Part shown: in pieces, positions 30,750 through 42,237 of the stretch
How the letters are laid out: the number at the start of each line of letters is the position of its first letter
Numbering within the stretch: position 1 is the first letter of the stretch
Source: Saussurea involucrata
Lineage: Eukaryota > Streptophyta > Magnoliopsida > Asterales > Asteraceae
Assembly: GCA_033807775.1 (NCBI GenBank)
Contig: CM066321.1
Location: forward strand, 251,646,422 to 251,710,421
Reading direction: 5' to 3'
DNA: 64,000 bases
The notes under the pieces: model-generated
What the model was told of the DNA's origin: nothing
The model's input: only the letters and a program-made list of their open reading frames with translations
Database searches by the model: none
Translations under genes and position numbers: made by a program

Positions 30750-33037
30750 GTACTTGATCCTACAGATTGTGGAATGATTGGAATGAGTGGCGGTGTTTGT
30801 TCCTCTTCAGAAGTATATACTTCCTCTGTTATTGGTTCCTCTGTAGTTCCTGGAGTTGGTTCTTCAGTAGCTTATGTGGTTGTTTTCCTTGTTGTATCAT
30901 CTTATGTTGGCTCCCCCTCGGCATTTGCATCTGTAAGGTTTACAGAAGAAGATGAATTGTTTAAGGGACCTGTTAGAGAGATACCTATTTCGTTCTGGCT
31001 GGCAGAAGGTGATTCTCCAGAGGCTCTGACGGCTCCAGCAGAGGGATCAATATCATCATGGAATATCTCTTGAAATAGAAGATTTAAGTCTTCTTCTCGT
31101 GTTTTTGAGATGCCAGAGGATTCCCCTTTTAGACCGAGTTCTGAACTGATTTGTTCAGAAGTCTTCTGGAAGGTGTCGTCAAAAGAAACATTTATGCTTT
31201 CTACAATCGTTCGAGACCGCAGAAGATAAACTCTGTAGGCCTTGGAAGTTGTAAAGTATCCTATGAACTTGCCTTCATCTGCCTTTACTTCAAACTTTCC
31301 TCTTGCTTCTCTATCATTTAAGACGAAACACATGCATCCAAATACATGGAAGAACTTGATGTTTGGTCGTCTTTTGTTGATCAAATGATATGGTGTTTTG
31401 ATGTGTCTCTTTACGATGGTTGATCGATTTTGGGTATAGCAAGCGGTTGATACTGCTTCTGCCCAAAATGTCATTGGTAATCCACATGCGGTTAGCATAG
31501 TTCTGGCGGCTTCCATAAGCGTGCGATTATTTCGTTCGACCACGCCATTCTGTTGTGGGGTGCGTGCATTAGAGAAGTTCTGTGAAATTCCTTCTTCTGT
31601 AAGATAGGTTTCAATGACAGAGTTTTTGAATTCTGTGCCATTGTCGCTTCTCAGTTTCTGAATCCTGCACTCATACAGAACTTGGATTCTTTTCATTAAA
31701 TTTATCAGTATGTTTGGAACATCTGATTTCTTTCTGACAAATTCAACCCATGTAAATCTTGAGAATTCATCGATCAAAACAAGTATATATTTCTTGCCAC
31801 CTAGGCTCTGTGTAGCGATTGGACCGCAGAGGTCGACATGAAGCATGTACAGAGTCCTAGTGCAAGATACATCAGTTTTGCCTTTATGGGAAGCTCTTTT
31901 GAGTTTTCCCATTTCGCAACTCAAAGAAGCGAGAAGTAAGTAACTCGCAAGCCAAGGTTGCGAAAAGTGGGAAAACTCGCAAGCAACAGTTGCGAAAAGT
32001 GGAGAAACTCGCAAGACACGGTTGCGAAAAGTAGCCTTGGACACTGAAAGAAATCTGATAGATCACTTTTCGCAAAAGAAGCTTGCGAAAAGTTTTAAAA
32101 TTCGGGTCAGTGGGTTGCAAAAAGTAAGAATTTCGGGTCAGTGGGTTGCGAAAAGCTGTAAAATTCGGGTCTTAAGGATGCGAAAAGCTATGCGAGATGT
32201 AGACTTGAATGAAGAACAACACTCAGATCGAAGAAGCTTGCGAAAAGTAGGATGAATGTTGCGAAAAGTTTAGATCTTGCGAGATTCTTCCAAAAACGAC
32301 AGAAATCACTTAAAACTCAAAATATCTGAAATCAAAATGTGCAGATAAGTTCGAAATATAAATTCGACCACCTCTTCTTCATACACAAACCTCTGAAAAC
32401 CTCTGAATCTGAAATTTGAAGATCGAAAAGTAGCAAACTTCGAACAGACCAAAAACTCAGAAAAGTGCAAAGTTGATCTTGAAATCCTTCGAATTAGCTC
32501 TCGATTCTTGAATAAGAATTATTCTCCACACAAAAACGAATCCAAAGAACCAATTCACGAACAAATTCGATCACAAATCAACAAAATTTGATAAAATTTC
32601 AAGAAAATGAGATTTTCTTGAAAAATCAAGAAAATCAATCAAATTCTCTTGAAAAATCCTCAAAATCTACTGATTGATCAACGAAATTCTTCTCTGAATC
32701 TTGATCCTGCTCTGATACCAATTGTTAATCCAAGATCAACAATAACGTGCTCTGATACCAATTGTTAAACCAAGATCTAATCAAGATAGAGAAGATGTGA
32801 ATTCGTCATCTCATTGATCAATAACATTGTATACAAGATATGAGTTCTGCACTTTCTCTCTCTAAGATATGAGTTATGTAAAATGAGAGTGTTTCTAAGA
32901 GTCCTCTAAACTAACACACAACAAAACCTATTTATACTAAACACAATACAAGGTGTAAACAACACAATACAACTCAATACATTGACTTTGACTTTGACCT
33001 TTCTATATTAAATCCTTGAAGACATATTGCACTAACA
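30750..33037 (-). repeat. Array unit U11 (2288 bp)
   Basis: LTR at 32763-33037. A 12-bp deletion near 30820 removes GAGTCTTCTTGT from the linker end. The minisatellite has TTGCAAAAAGT near 32116, also in U12-U16. Confidence 0.9.
30902..31912 (-). CDS. Integrase core fragment of U11, C-terminus shortened
   Basis: 336 codons. A Glu codon in GEPTEDD is TAA (30902-30904), ending the ORF ten residues early in the linker; the catalytic core is unaffected. It shares TRTLYML, FSNARTP and VVERNNRTLMEA with U12 and U13, marking a recent three-unit expansion. Confidence 0.78.
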   Translation of the reverse strand: MGKLKRASHKGKTDVSCTRTLYMLHVDLCGPIATQSLGGKKYILVLIDEFSRFTWVEFVRKKSDVPNILINLMKRIQVLYECRIQKLRSDNGTEFKNSVIETYLTEEGISQNFSNARTPQQNGVVERNNRTLMEAARTMLTACGLPMTFWAEAVSTACYTQNRSTIVKRHIKTPYHLINKRRPNIKFFHVFGCMCFVLNDREARGKFEVKADEGKFIGYFTTSKAYRVYLLRSRTIVESINVSFDDTFQKTSEQISSELGLKGESSGISKTREEDLNLLFQEIFHDDIDPSAGAVRASGESPSASQNEIGISLTGPLNNSSSSVNLTDANAEGEPT

Positions 33038-35337
33038 GTGCTTGATCCTACAGATTGTGGAATGATTGGAATGAGTGGCGGTGTTTGTTCCTCTTCAGAA
33101 GTATATACTGAGTCTTCTTGTTCCTCTGTTATTGGTTCCTCTGTAGTTCCTGGAGTTGGTTCTTCAGTAGCTTATGTGGTTGTTTTCCTTGTTGTATCAT
33201 CTTCTGTTGGCTCCCCCTCGGCATTTGCATATGTAAGGTTTACAGAAGAAGATGAATTGTTTAAGGGACCTGTTAGAGAGATACCTATTTCGTTCTGGCT
33301 GGCAGAAGGTGATTCTCCAGAGGCTCTGACGGCTCCAGCAGAGGGATCAATATCATCATGGAATATCTCTTGAAATAGAAGATTTAAGTCTTCTTCTCGT
33401 GTTTTTGAGATGCCAGAGGATTCCCCTTTTAGACCGAGTTCTGAACTGATTTGTTCAGAAGTCTTCTGGAAGGTGTCGTCAAAAGAAACATTTATGCTTT
33501 CTACAATCGTTCGAGACCGCAGAAGATAAACTCTGTAGGCCTTGGAAGTTGTAAAGTATCCTATGAACTTGCCTTCATCTGCCTTTACTTCACACTTTCC
33601 TCTTGCTTCTCTATCATTTAAGACGAAACACATGCATCCAAATACATGGAAGAACTTGATGTTTGGTCGTCTTTTGTTGATCAAATGATATGGTGTTTTG
33701 ATGTGTCTCTTTACGATGGTTGATCGATTTTGGGTATAGCAAGCGGTTGATACTGCTTCTGCCCAAAATGTCATTGGTAATCCACATGCGGTTAGCATAG
33801 TTCTGGCGGCTTCCATAAGCGTGCGATTATTTCGTTCGACCACGCCATTCTGTTGTGGGGTGCGTGCATTAGAGAAGTTCTGTGAAATTCCTTCTTCTGT
33901 AAGATAGGTTTCAATGACAGAGTTTTTGAATTCTGTGCCATTGTCGCTTCTCAGTTTCTGAATCCTGCACTCATACAGAACTTGGATTCTTTTCATTAAA
34001 TTTATCAGTATGTTTGGAACATCTGATTTCTTTCTGACAAATTCAACCCATGTAAATCTTGAGAATTCATCGATCAAAACAAGTATATATTTCTTGCCAC
34101 CTAGGCTCTGTGTAGCGATTGGACCGCAGAGGTCGACATGAAGCATGTACAGAGTCCTAGTGCAAGATACATCAGTTTTGCCTTTATGGGAAGCTCTTTT
34201 GAGTTTTCCCATTTCGCAACTCAAAGAAGCGAGAAGTAAGTAACTCGCAAGCCAAGGTTGCGAAAAGTGGGAAAACTCGCAAGCAACAGTTGCGAAAAGT
34301 GGAGAAACTCGCAAGACACGGTTGCGAAAAGTAGCCTTGGACACTGAAAGAAATCTGATAGATCACTTTTCGCAAAAGAAGCTTGCGAAAAGTTTTAAAA
34401 TTCGGGTCAGTGGGTTGCAAAAAGTAAGAATTTCGGGTCAGTGGGTTGCGAAAAGCTGTAAAATTCGGGTCTTAAGGATGCGAAAAGCTATGCGAGATGT
34501 AGACTTGAATGAAGAACAACACTCAGATCGAAGAAGCTTGCGAAAAGTAGGATGAATGTTGCGAAAAGTTTAGATCTTGCGAGATTCTTCCAAAAATGAC
34601 AGAAATCACTTAAAACTCAAAATATCTGAAATCAAAATGTGCAGATAAGTTCGAAATATAAATTCGACCACCTCTTCTTCATACACAAACCTCTGAAAAC
34701 CTCTGAATCAGAAATTTGAAGATCGAAAAGTAGCAAACTTCGAACAGACCAAAAACTCAGAAAAGTGCAAAGTTGATCTTGAAATCCTTCGAATTAGCTC
34801 TCGATTCTTGAATAAGAATTATTCTCCACACAAAAACGAATCCAAAGAACCAATTCACGAACAAATTCGATCACAAATCAACAAAATTTGATAAAATTTC
34901 AAGAAAATGAGATTTTCTTGAAAAATCAAGAAAATCAATCAAATTCTCTTGAAAAATCCTCAAAATCTACTGATTGATCAACGAAATTCTTCTCTGAATC
35001 TTGATCCTGCTCTGATACCAATTGTTAATCCAAGATCAACAATAACGTGCTCTGATACCAATTGTTAAACCAAGATCTAATCAAGATAGAGAAGATGTGA
35101 ATTCGTCATCTCATTGATCAATAACATTGTATACAAGATATGAGTTCTGCACTTTCTCTCTCTAAGATATGAGTTATGTAAAATGAGAGTGTTTCTAAGA
35201 GTCCTCTAAACTAACACACAACAAAACCTATTTATACTAAACACAATACAAGGTGTAAACAACACAATACAACTCAATACATTGACTTTGACTTTGACCT
35301 TTCTATATTAAATCCTTGAAGACATATTGCACTAACA
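33038..35337 (-). repeat. Array unit U12 (2300 bp)
   Basis: LTR at 35063-35337. Nearly identical to U11 and U13 by eye, apart from the U11 deletion and stop. Confidence 0.9.
33172..34212 (-). CDS. Integrase core fragment of U12 (intact ORF)
   Basis: 346 codons, catalytic residues present. Unit-specific changes are ARGKCEVK (Phe to Cys) and LTYANAE (Asp to Tyr). Confidence 0.78.
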   Translation of the reverse strand: MGKLKRASHKGKTDVSCTRTLYMLHVDLCGPIATQSLGGKKYILVLIDEFSRFTWVEFVRKKSDVPNILINLMKRIQVLYECRIQKLRSDNGTEFKNSVIETYLTEEGISQNFSNARTPQQNGVVERNNRTLMEAARTMLTACGLPMTFWAEAVSTACYTQNRSTIVKRHIKTPYHLINKRRPNIKFFHVFGCMCFVLNDREARGKCEVKADEGKFIGYFTTSKAYRVYLLRSRTIVESINVSFDDTFQKTSEQISSELGLKGESSGISKTREEDLNLLFQEIFHDDIDPSAGAVRASGESPSASQNEIGISLTGPLNNSSSSVNLTYANAEGEPTEDDTTRKTTT

Positions 35338-37637
35338 GTGCTTGATCCTACAGATTGTGGAATGATTGGAATGAGTGGCGGTGTTTGTTCCTCTTCAGAA
35401 GTATATACTGAGTCTTCTTGTTCCTCTGTTATTGGTTCCTCTGTAGTTCCTGGAGTTGGTTCTTCAGTAGCTTATGTGGTTGTTTTCCTTGTTGTATCAT
35501 CTTCTGTTGGCTCCCCCTCGGCATTTGCATCTGTAAGGTTTACAGAAGAAGATGAATTGTTTAAGGGACCTGTTAGAGAGATACCTATTTCGTTCTGGCT
35601 GGCAGAAGGTGATTCTCCAGAGGCTCTGACGGCTCCAGCAGAGGGATCAATATCATCATGGAATATCTCTTGAAATAGAAGATTTAAGTCTTCTTCTCGT
35701 GTTTTTGAGATGCCAGAGGATTCCCCTTTTAGACCGAGTTCTGAACTGATTTGTTCAGAAGTCTTCTGGAAGGTGTCGTCAAAAGAAACATTTATGCTTT
35801 CTACAATCGTTCGAGACCGCAGAAGATAAACTCTGTAGGCCTTGGAAGTTGTAAAGTATCCTATGAACTTGCCTTCATCTGCCTTTACTTCAAACTTTCC
35901 TCTTGCTTCTCTATCATTTAAGACGAAACACATGCATCCAAATACATGGAAGAACTTGATGTTTGGTCGTCTTTTGTTGATCAAATGATATGGTGTTTTG
36001 ATGTGTCTCTTTACGATGGTTGATCGATTTTGGGTATAGCAAGCGGTTGATACTGCTTCTGCCCAAAATGTCATTGGTAATCCACATGCGGTTAGCATAG
36101 TTCTGGCGGCTTCCATAAGCGTGCGATTATTTCGTTCGACCACGCCATTCTGTTGTGGGGTGCGTGCATTAGAGAAGTTCTGTGAAATTCCTTCTTCTGT
36201 AAGATAGGTTTCAATGACAGAGTTTTTGAATTCTGTACCATTGTCGCTTCTCAGTTTCTGAATCCTGCACTCATACAGAACTTGGATTCTTTTCATTAAA
36301 TTTATCAGTATGTTTGGAACATCTGATTTCTTTCTGACAAATTCAACCCATGTAAATCTTGAGAATTCATCGATCAAAACAAGTATATATTTCTTGCCAC
36401 CTAGGCTCTGTGTAGCGATTGGACCGCAGAGGTCGACATGAAGCATGTACAGAGTCCTAGTGCAAGATACATCAGTTTTGCCTTTATGGGAAGCTCTTTT
36501 GAGTTTTCCCATTTCGCAACTCAAAGAAGCGAGAAGTAAGTAACTCGTAAGCCAAGGTTGCGAAAAGTGGGAAAACTCGCAAGCAACAGTTGCAAAAAGT
36601 GGAGAAACTCGCAAGACACGGTTGCGAAAAGTAGCCTTGGACACTGAAAGAAATCTGATAGATCACTTTTCGCAAAAGAAGCTTGCGAAAAGTTTTAAAA
36701 TTCGGGTCAGTGGGTTGCAAAAAGTAAGAATTTCGGGTCAGTGGGTTGCGAAAAGCTGTAAAATTCGGGTCTTAAGGATGCGAAAAGCTATGCGAGATGT
36801 AGACTTGAATGAAGAACAACACTCAGATCGAAGAAGCTTGCGAAAAGTAGGATGAATGTTGCGAAAAGTTTAGATCTTGCGAGATTCTTCCAAAAACGAC
36901 AGAAATCACTTAAAACTCAAAATATCTGAAATCAAAATGTGCAGATAAGTTCGAAATATAAATTCGACCACCTCTTCTTCATACACAAACCTCTGAAAAC
37001 CTCTGAATCAGAAATTTGAAGATCGAAAAGTAGCAAACTTCGAACAGACCAAAAACTCAGAAAAGTGCAAAGTTGATCTTGAAATCCTTCGAATTAGCTC
37101 TCGATTCTTGAATAAGAATTATTCTCCACACAAAAACGAATCCAAAGAACCAATTCACGAACAAATTCGATCACAAATCAACAAAATTTGATAAAATTTC
37201 AAGAAAATGAGATTTTCTTGAAAAATCAAGAAAATCAATCAAATTCTCTTGAAAAATCCTCAAAATCTACTGATTGATCAACGAAATTCTTCTCTGAATC
37301 TTGATCCTGCTCTGATACCAATTGTTAATCCAAGATCAACAATAACGTGCTCTGATACCAATTGTTAAACCAAGATCTAATCAAGATAGAGAAGATGTGA
37401 ATTCGTCATCTCATTGATCAATAACATTGTATACAAGATATGAGTTCTGCACTTTCTCTCTCTAAGATATGAGTTATGTATAATGAGAGTGTTTCTAAGA
37501 GTCCTATAAACTAACACACAACAAAATCTATTTATACTAAACACAATACAAGGTGTAAACAACACAATACAACTCAATACATTGACTTTGACTTTGACCT
37601 TTCTATATTAAAACCTTGAAGACATATTGCACTAACA
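35338..37637 (-). repeat. Array unit U13 (2300 bp)
   Basis: LTR at 37363-37637; it carries GTCCTATAAAC, shared by the LTRs of U13-U16. One minisatellite core reads TTGCAAAAAGT and one CTCGTAAG. Confidence 0.9.
35472..36512 (-). CDS. Integrase core fragment of U13 (intact ORF)
   Basis: 346 codons; in the ATG-started part the sequence matches the U11-U12 type (TRTLYML, VVERNNRTLMEA) without the private changes of either. It can serve as the group consensus. Confidence 0.78.
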   Translation of the reverse strand: MGKLKRASHKGKTDVSCTRTLYMLHVDLCGPIATQSLGGKKYILVLIDEFSRFTWVEFVRKKSDVPNILINLMKRIQVLYECRIQKLRSDNGTEFKNSVIETYLTEEGISQNFSNARTPQQNGVVERNNRTLMEAARTMLTACGLPMTFWAEAVSTACYTQNRSTIVKRHIKTPYHLINKRRPNIKFFHVFGCMCFVLNDREARGKFEVKADEGKFIGYFTTSKAYRVYLLRSRTIVESINVSFDDTFQKTSEQISSELGLKGESSGISKTREEDLNLLFQEIFHDDIDPSAGAVRASGESPSASQNEIGISLTGPLNNSSSSVNLTDANAEGEPTEDDTTRKTTT

Positions 37638-39937
37638 GTGCTTGATCCTACAGATTGTGGAATGATTGGAATGAGTAGCGGTGTTTGTTCCTCTTCAGAA
37701 GTATATACTGAGTCTTCTTGTTCCTCTGTTATTGGTTCCTCTGTAGTTCCTGGAGTTGGTTCTTCAGTAGCTTATGTGGTTGTTTTCCTTGTTGTATCAT
37801 CTTCTGTTGGCTCCCCCTCGGCATTTGCATCTGTAAGGTTTACAGAAGAAGATGAATTGTTTAAGGGACCTGTTAGAGAGATACCTATTTCGTTCTGGCT
37901 GGCAGAAGGTGATTCTCCAGAGGCTCTGACGGCTCCAGCAGAGGGATCAATATCATCATGGAATATCTCTTGAAATAGAAGATTTAAGTCTTCTTCTCGT
38001 GTTTTTGAGATGCCAGAGGATTCCCCTTTTAGACCGAGTTCTGAACTGATTTGTTCAGAAGTCTTCTGGAAGGTGTCGTCAAAAGAAACATTTATGCTTT
38101 CTACAATCGTTCGAGACCGCAGAAGATAAACTCTGTAGGCCTTGGAAGTTGTAAAGTATCCTATGAACTTGCTTTCATCTGCCTTTACTTCAAACTTTCC
38201 TCTTGCTTCTCTATCATTTAAGACGAAACACATGCATCCAAATACATGGAAGAACTAGATGTTTGGTCGTCTTTTGTTGATCAAATGATATGGTGTTTTG
38301 ATGTGTCTCTTTACGATGGTTGATCGATTTTGGGTATAGCAAGCGGTTGATACTGCTTCTGCCCAAAATGTCATTGGTAATCCACATGCGGTTAGCATAG
38401 TTCTGGCGGCTTCCATAAGCGTGCGATTCTTTCGTTCGACCACGCCATTCTGTTGTGGGGTGCGTGCATTAGAGAAGTTCTGTGAAATTCCTTCTTCTGT
38501 AAGATAGGTTTCAATGACAGAGTTTTTGAATTCTGTGCCATTGTCGCTTCTCAGTTTCTGAATCCTGCACTCATACAGAACTTGGATTCTTTTCATTAAA
38601 TTTATCAGTATGTTTGGAACATCTGATTTCTTTCTTAAAAATTCAACCCATGTAAATCTTGAGAATTCATCGATCAAAACAAGTATATATTTCTTGCCAC
38701 CTAGGCTCTGTGTAGCGATTGGACCGCAGAGGTCGACATGAAGCATGTACAGAGGCCTAGTGCAAGATACATCAGTTTTGCCTTTATGGGAAGCTCTTTT
38801 GAGTTTTCCCATTTCGCAACTCAAAGAAGCGAGAAGTAAGAAACTCGCAAGCCAAGGTTGCGAAAAGTGGTAAAACTCGCAAGCAACAGTTGCGAAAAGT
38901 GGAGAAACTCGCAAGACACGGTTGCGAAAAGTAGCCTTGGACACTGAAAGAAATCTGACAGATCACTTTTCGCAAAAGAAGCTTGCGAAAAGTTTTAAAA
39001 TTCGGATCAGTGGGTTGCAAAAAGTAAAAATTTCGGGTCAGTGGGTTGCGAAAAGCTGTAAAATTCGGGTCTTAAGGATGCGAAAAGCTATGCGAGATGT
39101 AGACTTGAATGAAGAACAACACTTAGATCGAAGAAGCTTGCGAAAAGTAGGATGAATGTTGCGAAAAGTTTAGATCTTGCGAGATTCTTCCAAAAACGAC
39201 AGAAATCACTTAAAACTCAAAATATCTGAAATCAAAATGTGCAGATAAGTTCGAAATATAAATTCGACCACCTCTTCTTCATACACAAACCTCTGAAAAC
39301 CTCTGAATCAGAAATTTGAAGATCGAACAGTAGCAAACTTCGAACAGACCAAAAACTCAGAAAAGTGCAAAATTGATCTTGAAATCCTTCGAATTAGCTC
39401 TCGATTCTTGAATAAGAATTATTCTCCACACAAAAACAAATCCAAAGAACCAATTCACGAACAAATTCGATCACAAATCAACAAAATTTGATAAAATTTC
39501 AAGAAAATGAGATTTTCTTGAAAAATCAAGAAAATCAATCAAATTCTCTTGAAAAATCCTCAAAATCTACTGATTGATCAACGAAATTCTTCTCTGAATC
39601 TTGATCCTGCTCTGATACCAATTGTTAATCCAAGATCAACAATAACGTGCTCTGATACCAATTGTTAAACCAAGATCTAATCAAGATAGAGAAGATGTGA
39701 ATTCGTCATCTCATTGATCAATAACATTGTATACAAGATATGAGTTCTGCACTTTCTCTCTCTAAGATATGAGTTATGTATAATGAGAGTGTTTCTAAGA
39801 GTCCTATAAACTAACACACAACAAAACCTATTTATACTAAACACAATACAAGGTGTAAACAACACAATACAACTCAATACATTGACTTTGACTTTGACCT
39901 TTCTATATTAAAACCTTGAAGACATATTGCACTAACA
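37638..39937 (-). repeat. Array unit U14 (2300 bp)
   Basis: LTR at 39663-39937. GGTAAAACTCGC in the minisatellite and AAAAACAAATCC in the leader are shared with U15. Confidence 0.9.
37772..38812 (-). pseudogene. Integrase core fragment of U14, nonsense codon
   Basis: Lys of PNIKFF is TAG (38255-38257), downstream of the catalytic triad. The frame is otherwise open over 1041 bp. FLRKKS and FSNARTP are shared with U15; ADESKFIG is private. Confidence 0.82.
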
Positions 39938-42237
39938 GTGCTTGATCCTACAGATTGTGGAATGATTGGAATGAGTGGCGGTGTTTGTTCCTCTTCAGAA
40001 GTATATACTGAGTCTTCTTGTTCCTCTGTTATTGGTTCCTCTGTAGTTCCTGGAGTTGGTTCTTCAGTAGCTTATGTGGTTGTTTTCCTTGTTGTATCAT
40101 CTTCTGTTGGCTCCCCCTCGGCATTTGCATCTGTAAGGTTTACAGAAGAAGATGAATTGTTTAAGGGACCTGTTAGAGAGATACCTATTTCGTTCTGGCT
40201 GGCAGAAGGTGATTCTCCAGAGGCTCTGACGGCTCCAGCAGAGGGATCAATATCATCATGGAATATCTCTTGAAATAGAAGATTTAAGTCTTCTTCTCGT
40301 GTTTTTGAGATGCCAGAGGATTCCCCTTTTAGACCGAGTTCTGAACTGATTTGTTCAGAAGTCTTCTGGAAGGTGTCGTCAAAAGAAACATTTATGCTTT
40401 CTACAATCGTTCGAGACCGCAGAAGATAAACTCTGTAGGCCTTGGAAGTTGTAAAGTATCCTATGAACTTGCCTTCATCTGCCTTTACTTCAAACTTTCC
40501 TCTTGCTTCTCTATCATTTAAGACGAAGCACATGCATCCAAATACATGGAAGAACTTGATGTTTGGTCGTCTTTTGTTGATCAAATGATATGGTGTTTTG
40601 ATGTGTCTCTTTACGATGGTTGATCGATTTTGGGTATAGCAAGCGGTTGATACTGCTTCTGCCCAAAATGTCATTGGTAATCCACATGCGGTTAGCATAG
40701 TTCTGGCGGCTTCCATAAGCGTGCGATTCTTTCGTTCGACCACGCCATTCTGTTGTGTGGTGCGTGCATTAGAGAAGTTCTGTGAAATTCCTTCTTCTGT
40801 AAGATAGGTTTCAATGACAGAGTTTTTGAATTCTGTGCCATTGTCGCTTCTCAGTTTCTGAATCCTGCACTCATACAGAACTTGGATTCTTTTCATTAAA
40901 TTTATCAGTATGTTTGGAACATCTGATTTCTTTCTTAAAAATTCAACCCATGTAAATCTTGAGAATTCATCGATCAAAACAAGTATATATTTCTTGCCAC
41001 CTAGGCTCTGTGTAGCGATTGGACCGCAGAGGTCGACATGAAGCATGTACAGAGGCCTAGTGCAAGATACATCAGTTTTGCCTTTATGGGAAGCTCTTTT
41101 GAGTTTTCCCATTTCGCAACTCAAAGAAGCGAGAAGTAAGAAACTCGCAAGCCAAGGTTGCGAAAAGTGGTAAAACTCGCAAGCAACAGTTGCGAAAAGT
41201 GGAGAAACTCGCAAGACACGGTTGCGAAAAGTAGCCTTGGACACTGAAAGAAATCTGACAGATCACTTTTCGCAAAAGAAGCTTGCGAAAAGTTTTAAAA
41301 TTCGGGTCAGTGGGTTGCAAAAAGTAAGAATTTCGGGTCAGTGGGTTGCGAAAAGCTGTAAAATTCGGGTCTTAAGGATGCGAAAAGCTATGCGAGATGT
41401 AGACTTGAATGAAGAACAACACTCAGATCGAAGAAGCTTGCGAAAAGTAGGATGAATGTTGCGAAAAGTTTAGATCTTGCGAGATTCTTCCAAAAACGAC
41501 AGAAATCACTTAAAACTCAAAATATCTGAAATCAAAATGTGCAGATAAGTTCGAAATATAAATTCGACCACCTCTTCTTCATACACAAACCTCTGAAAAC
41601 CTCTGAATCAGAAATTTGAAGATCGAACAGTAGCAAACTTCGAACAGACCAAAAACTCAGAAAAGTGCAAAATTGATCTTGAAATCCTTCGAATTAGCTC
41701 TCGATTCTTGAATAAGAATTATTCTCCACACAAAAACAAATCCAAAGAACCAATTCACGAACAAATTCGATCACAAATCAACAAAATTTGATAAAATTTC
41801 AAGAAAATGAGATTTTCTTGAAAAATCAAGAAAATCAATCAAATTCTCTTGAAAAATCCTCAAAATCTACTGATTGATCAACGAAATTCTTCTCTGAATC
41901 TTGATCCTGCTCTGATACCAATTGTTAATCCAAGATCAACAATAACGTGCTCTGATACCAATTGTTAAACCAAGATCTAATCAAGATAGAGAAGATGTGA
42001 ATTCGTCATCTCATTGATCAATAACATTGTATACAAGATATGAGTTCTGCACTTTCTCTCTCTAAGATATGAGTTATGTATAATGAGAGTGTTTCTAAGA
42101 GTCCTATAAACTAACACACAACAAAACCTATTTATACTAAACACAATACAAGGTGTAAACAACACAATACAACTCAATACATTGACTTTGACTTTGACCT
42201 TTCTATATTAAAACCTTGAAGACATATTGCACTAACA
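39938..42237 (-). repeat. Array unit U15 (2300 bp)
   Basis: LTR at 41963-42237. Sister of U14 by shared leader, minisatellite and integrase variants. Confidence 0.9.
40072..41112 (-). CDS. Integrase core fragment of U15 (intact ORF)
   Basis: 346 codons. ARTTQQNG replaces ARTPQQNG six residues before the catalytic Glu; the Pro is usually conserved, so activity could be affected. Confidence 0.78.
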   Translation of the reverse strand: MGKLKRASHKGKTDVSCTRPLYMLHVDLCGPIATQSLGGKKYILVLIDEFSRFTWVEFLRKKSDVPNILINLMKRIQVLYECRIQKLRSDNGTEFKNSVIETYLTEEGISQNFSNARTTQQNGVVERKNRTLMEAARTMLTACGLPMTFWAEAVSTACYTQNRSTIVKRHIKTPYHLINKRRPNIKFFHVFGCMCFVLNDREARGKFEVKADEGKFIGYFTTSKAYRVYLLRSRTIVESINVSFDDTFQKTSEQISSELGLKGESSGISKTREEDLNLLFQEIFHDDIDPSAGAVRASGESPSASQNEIGISLTGPLNNSSSSVNLTDANAEGEPTEDDTTRKTTT

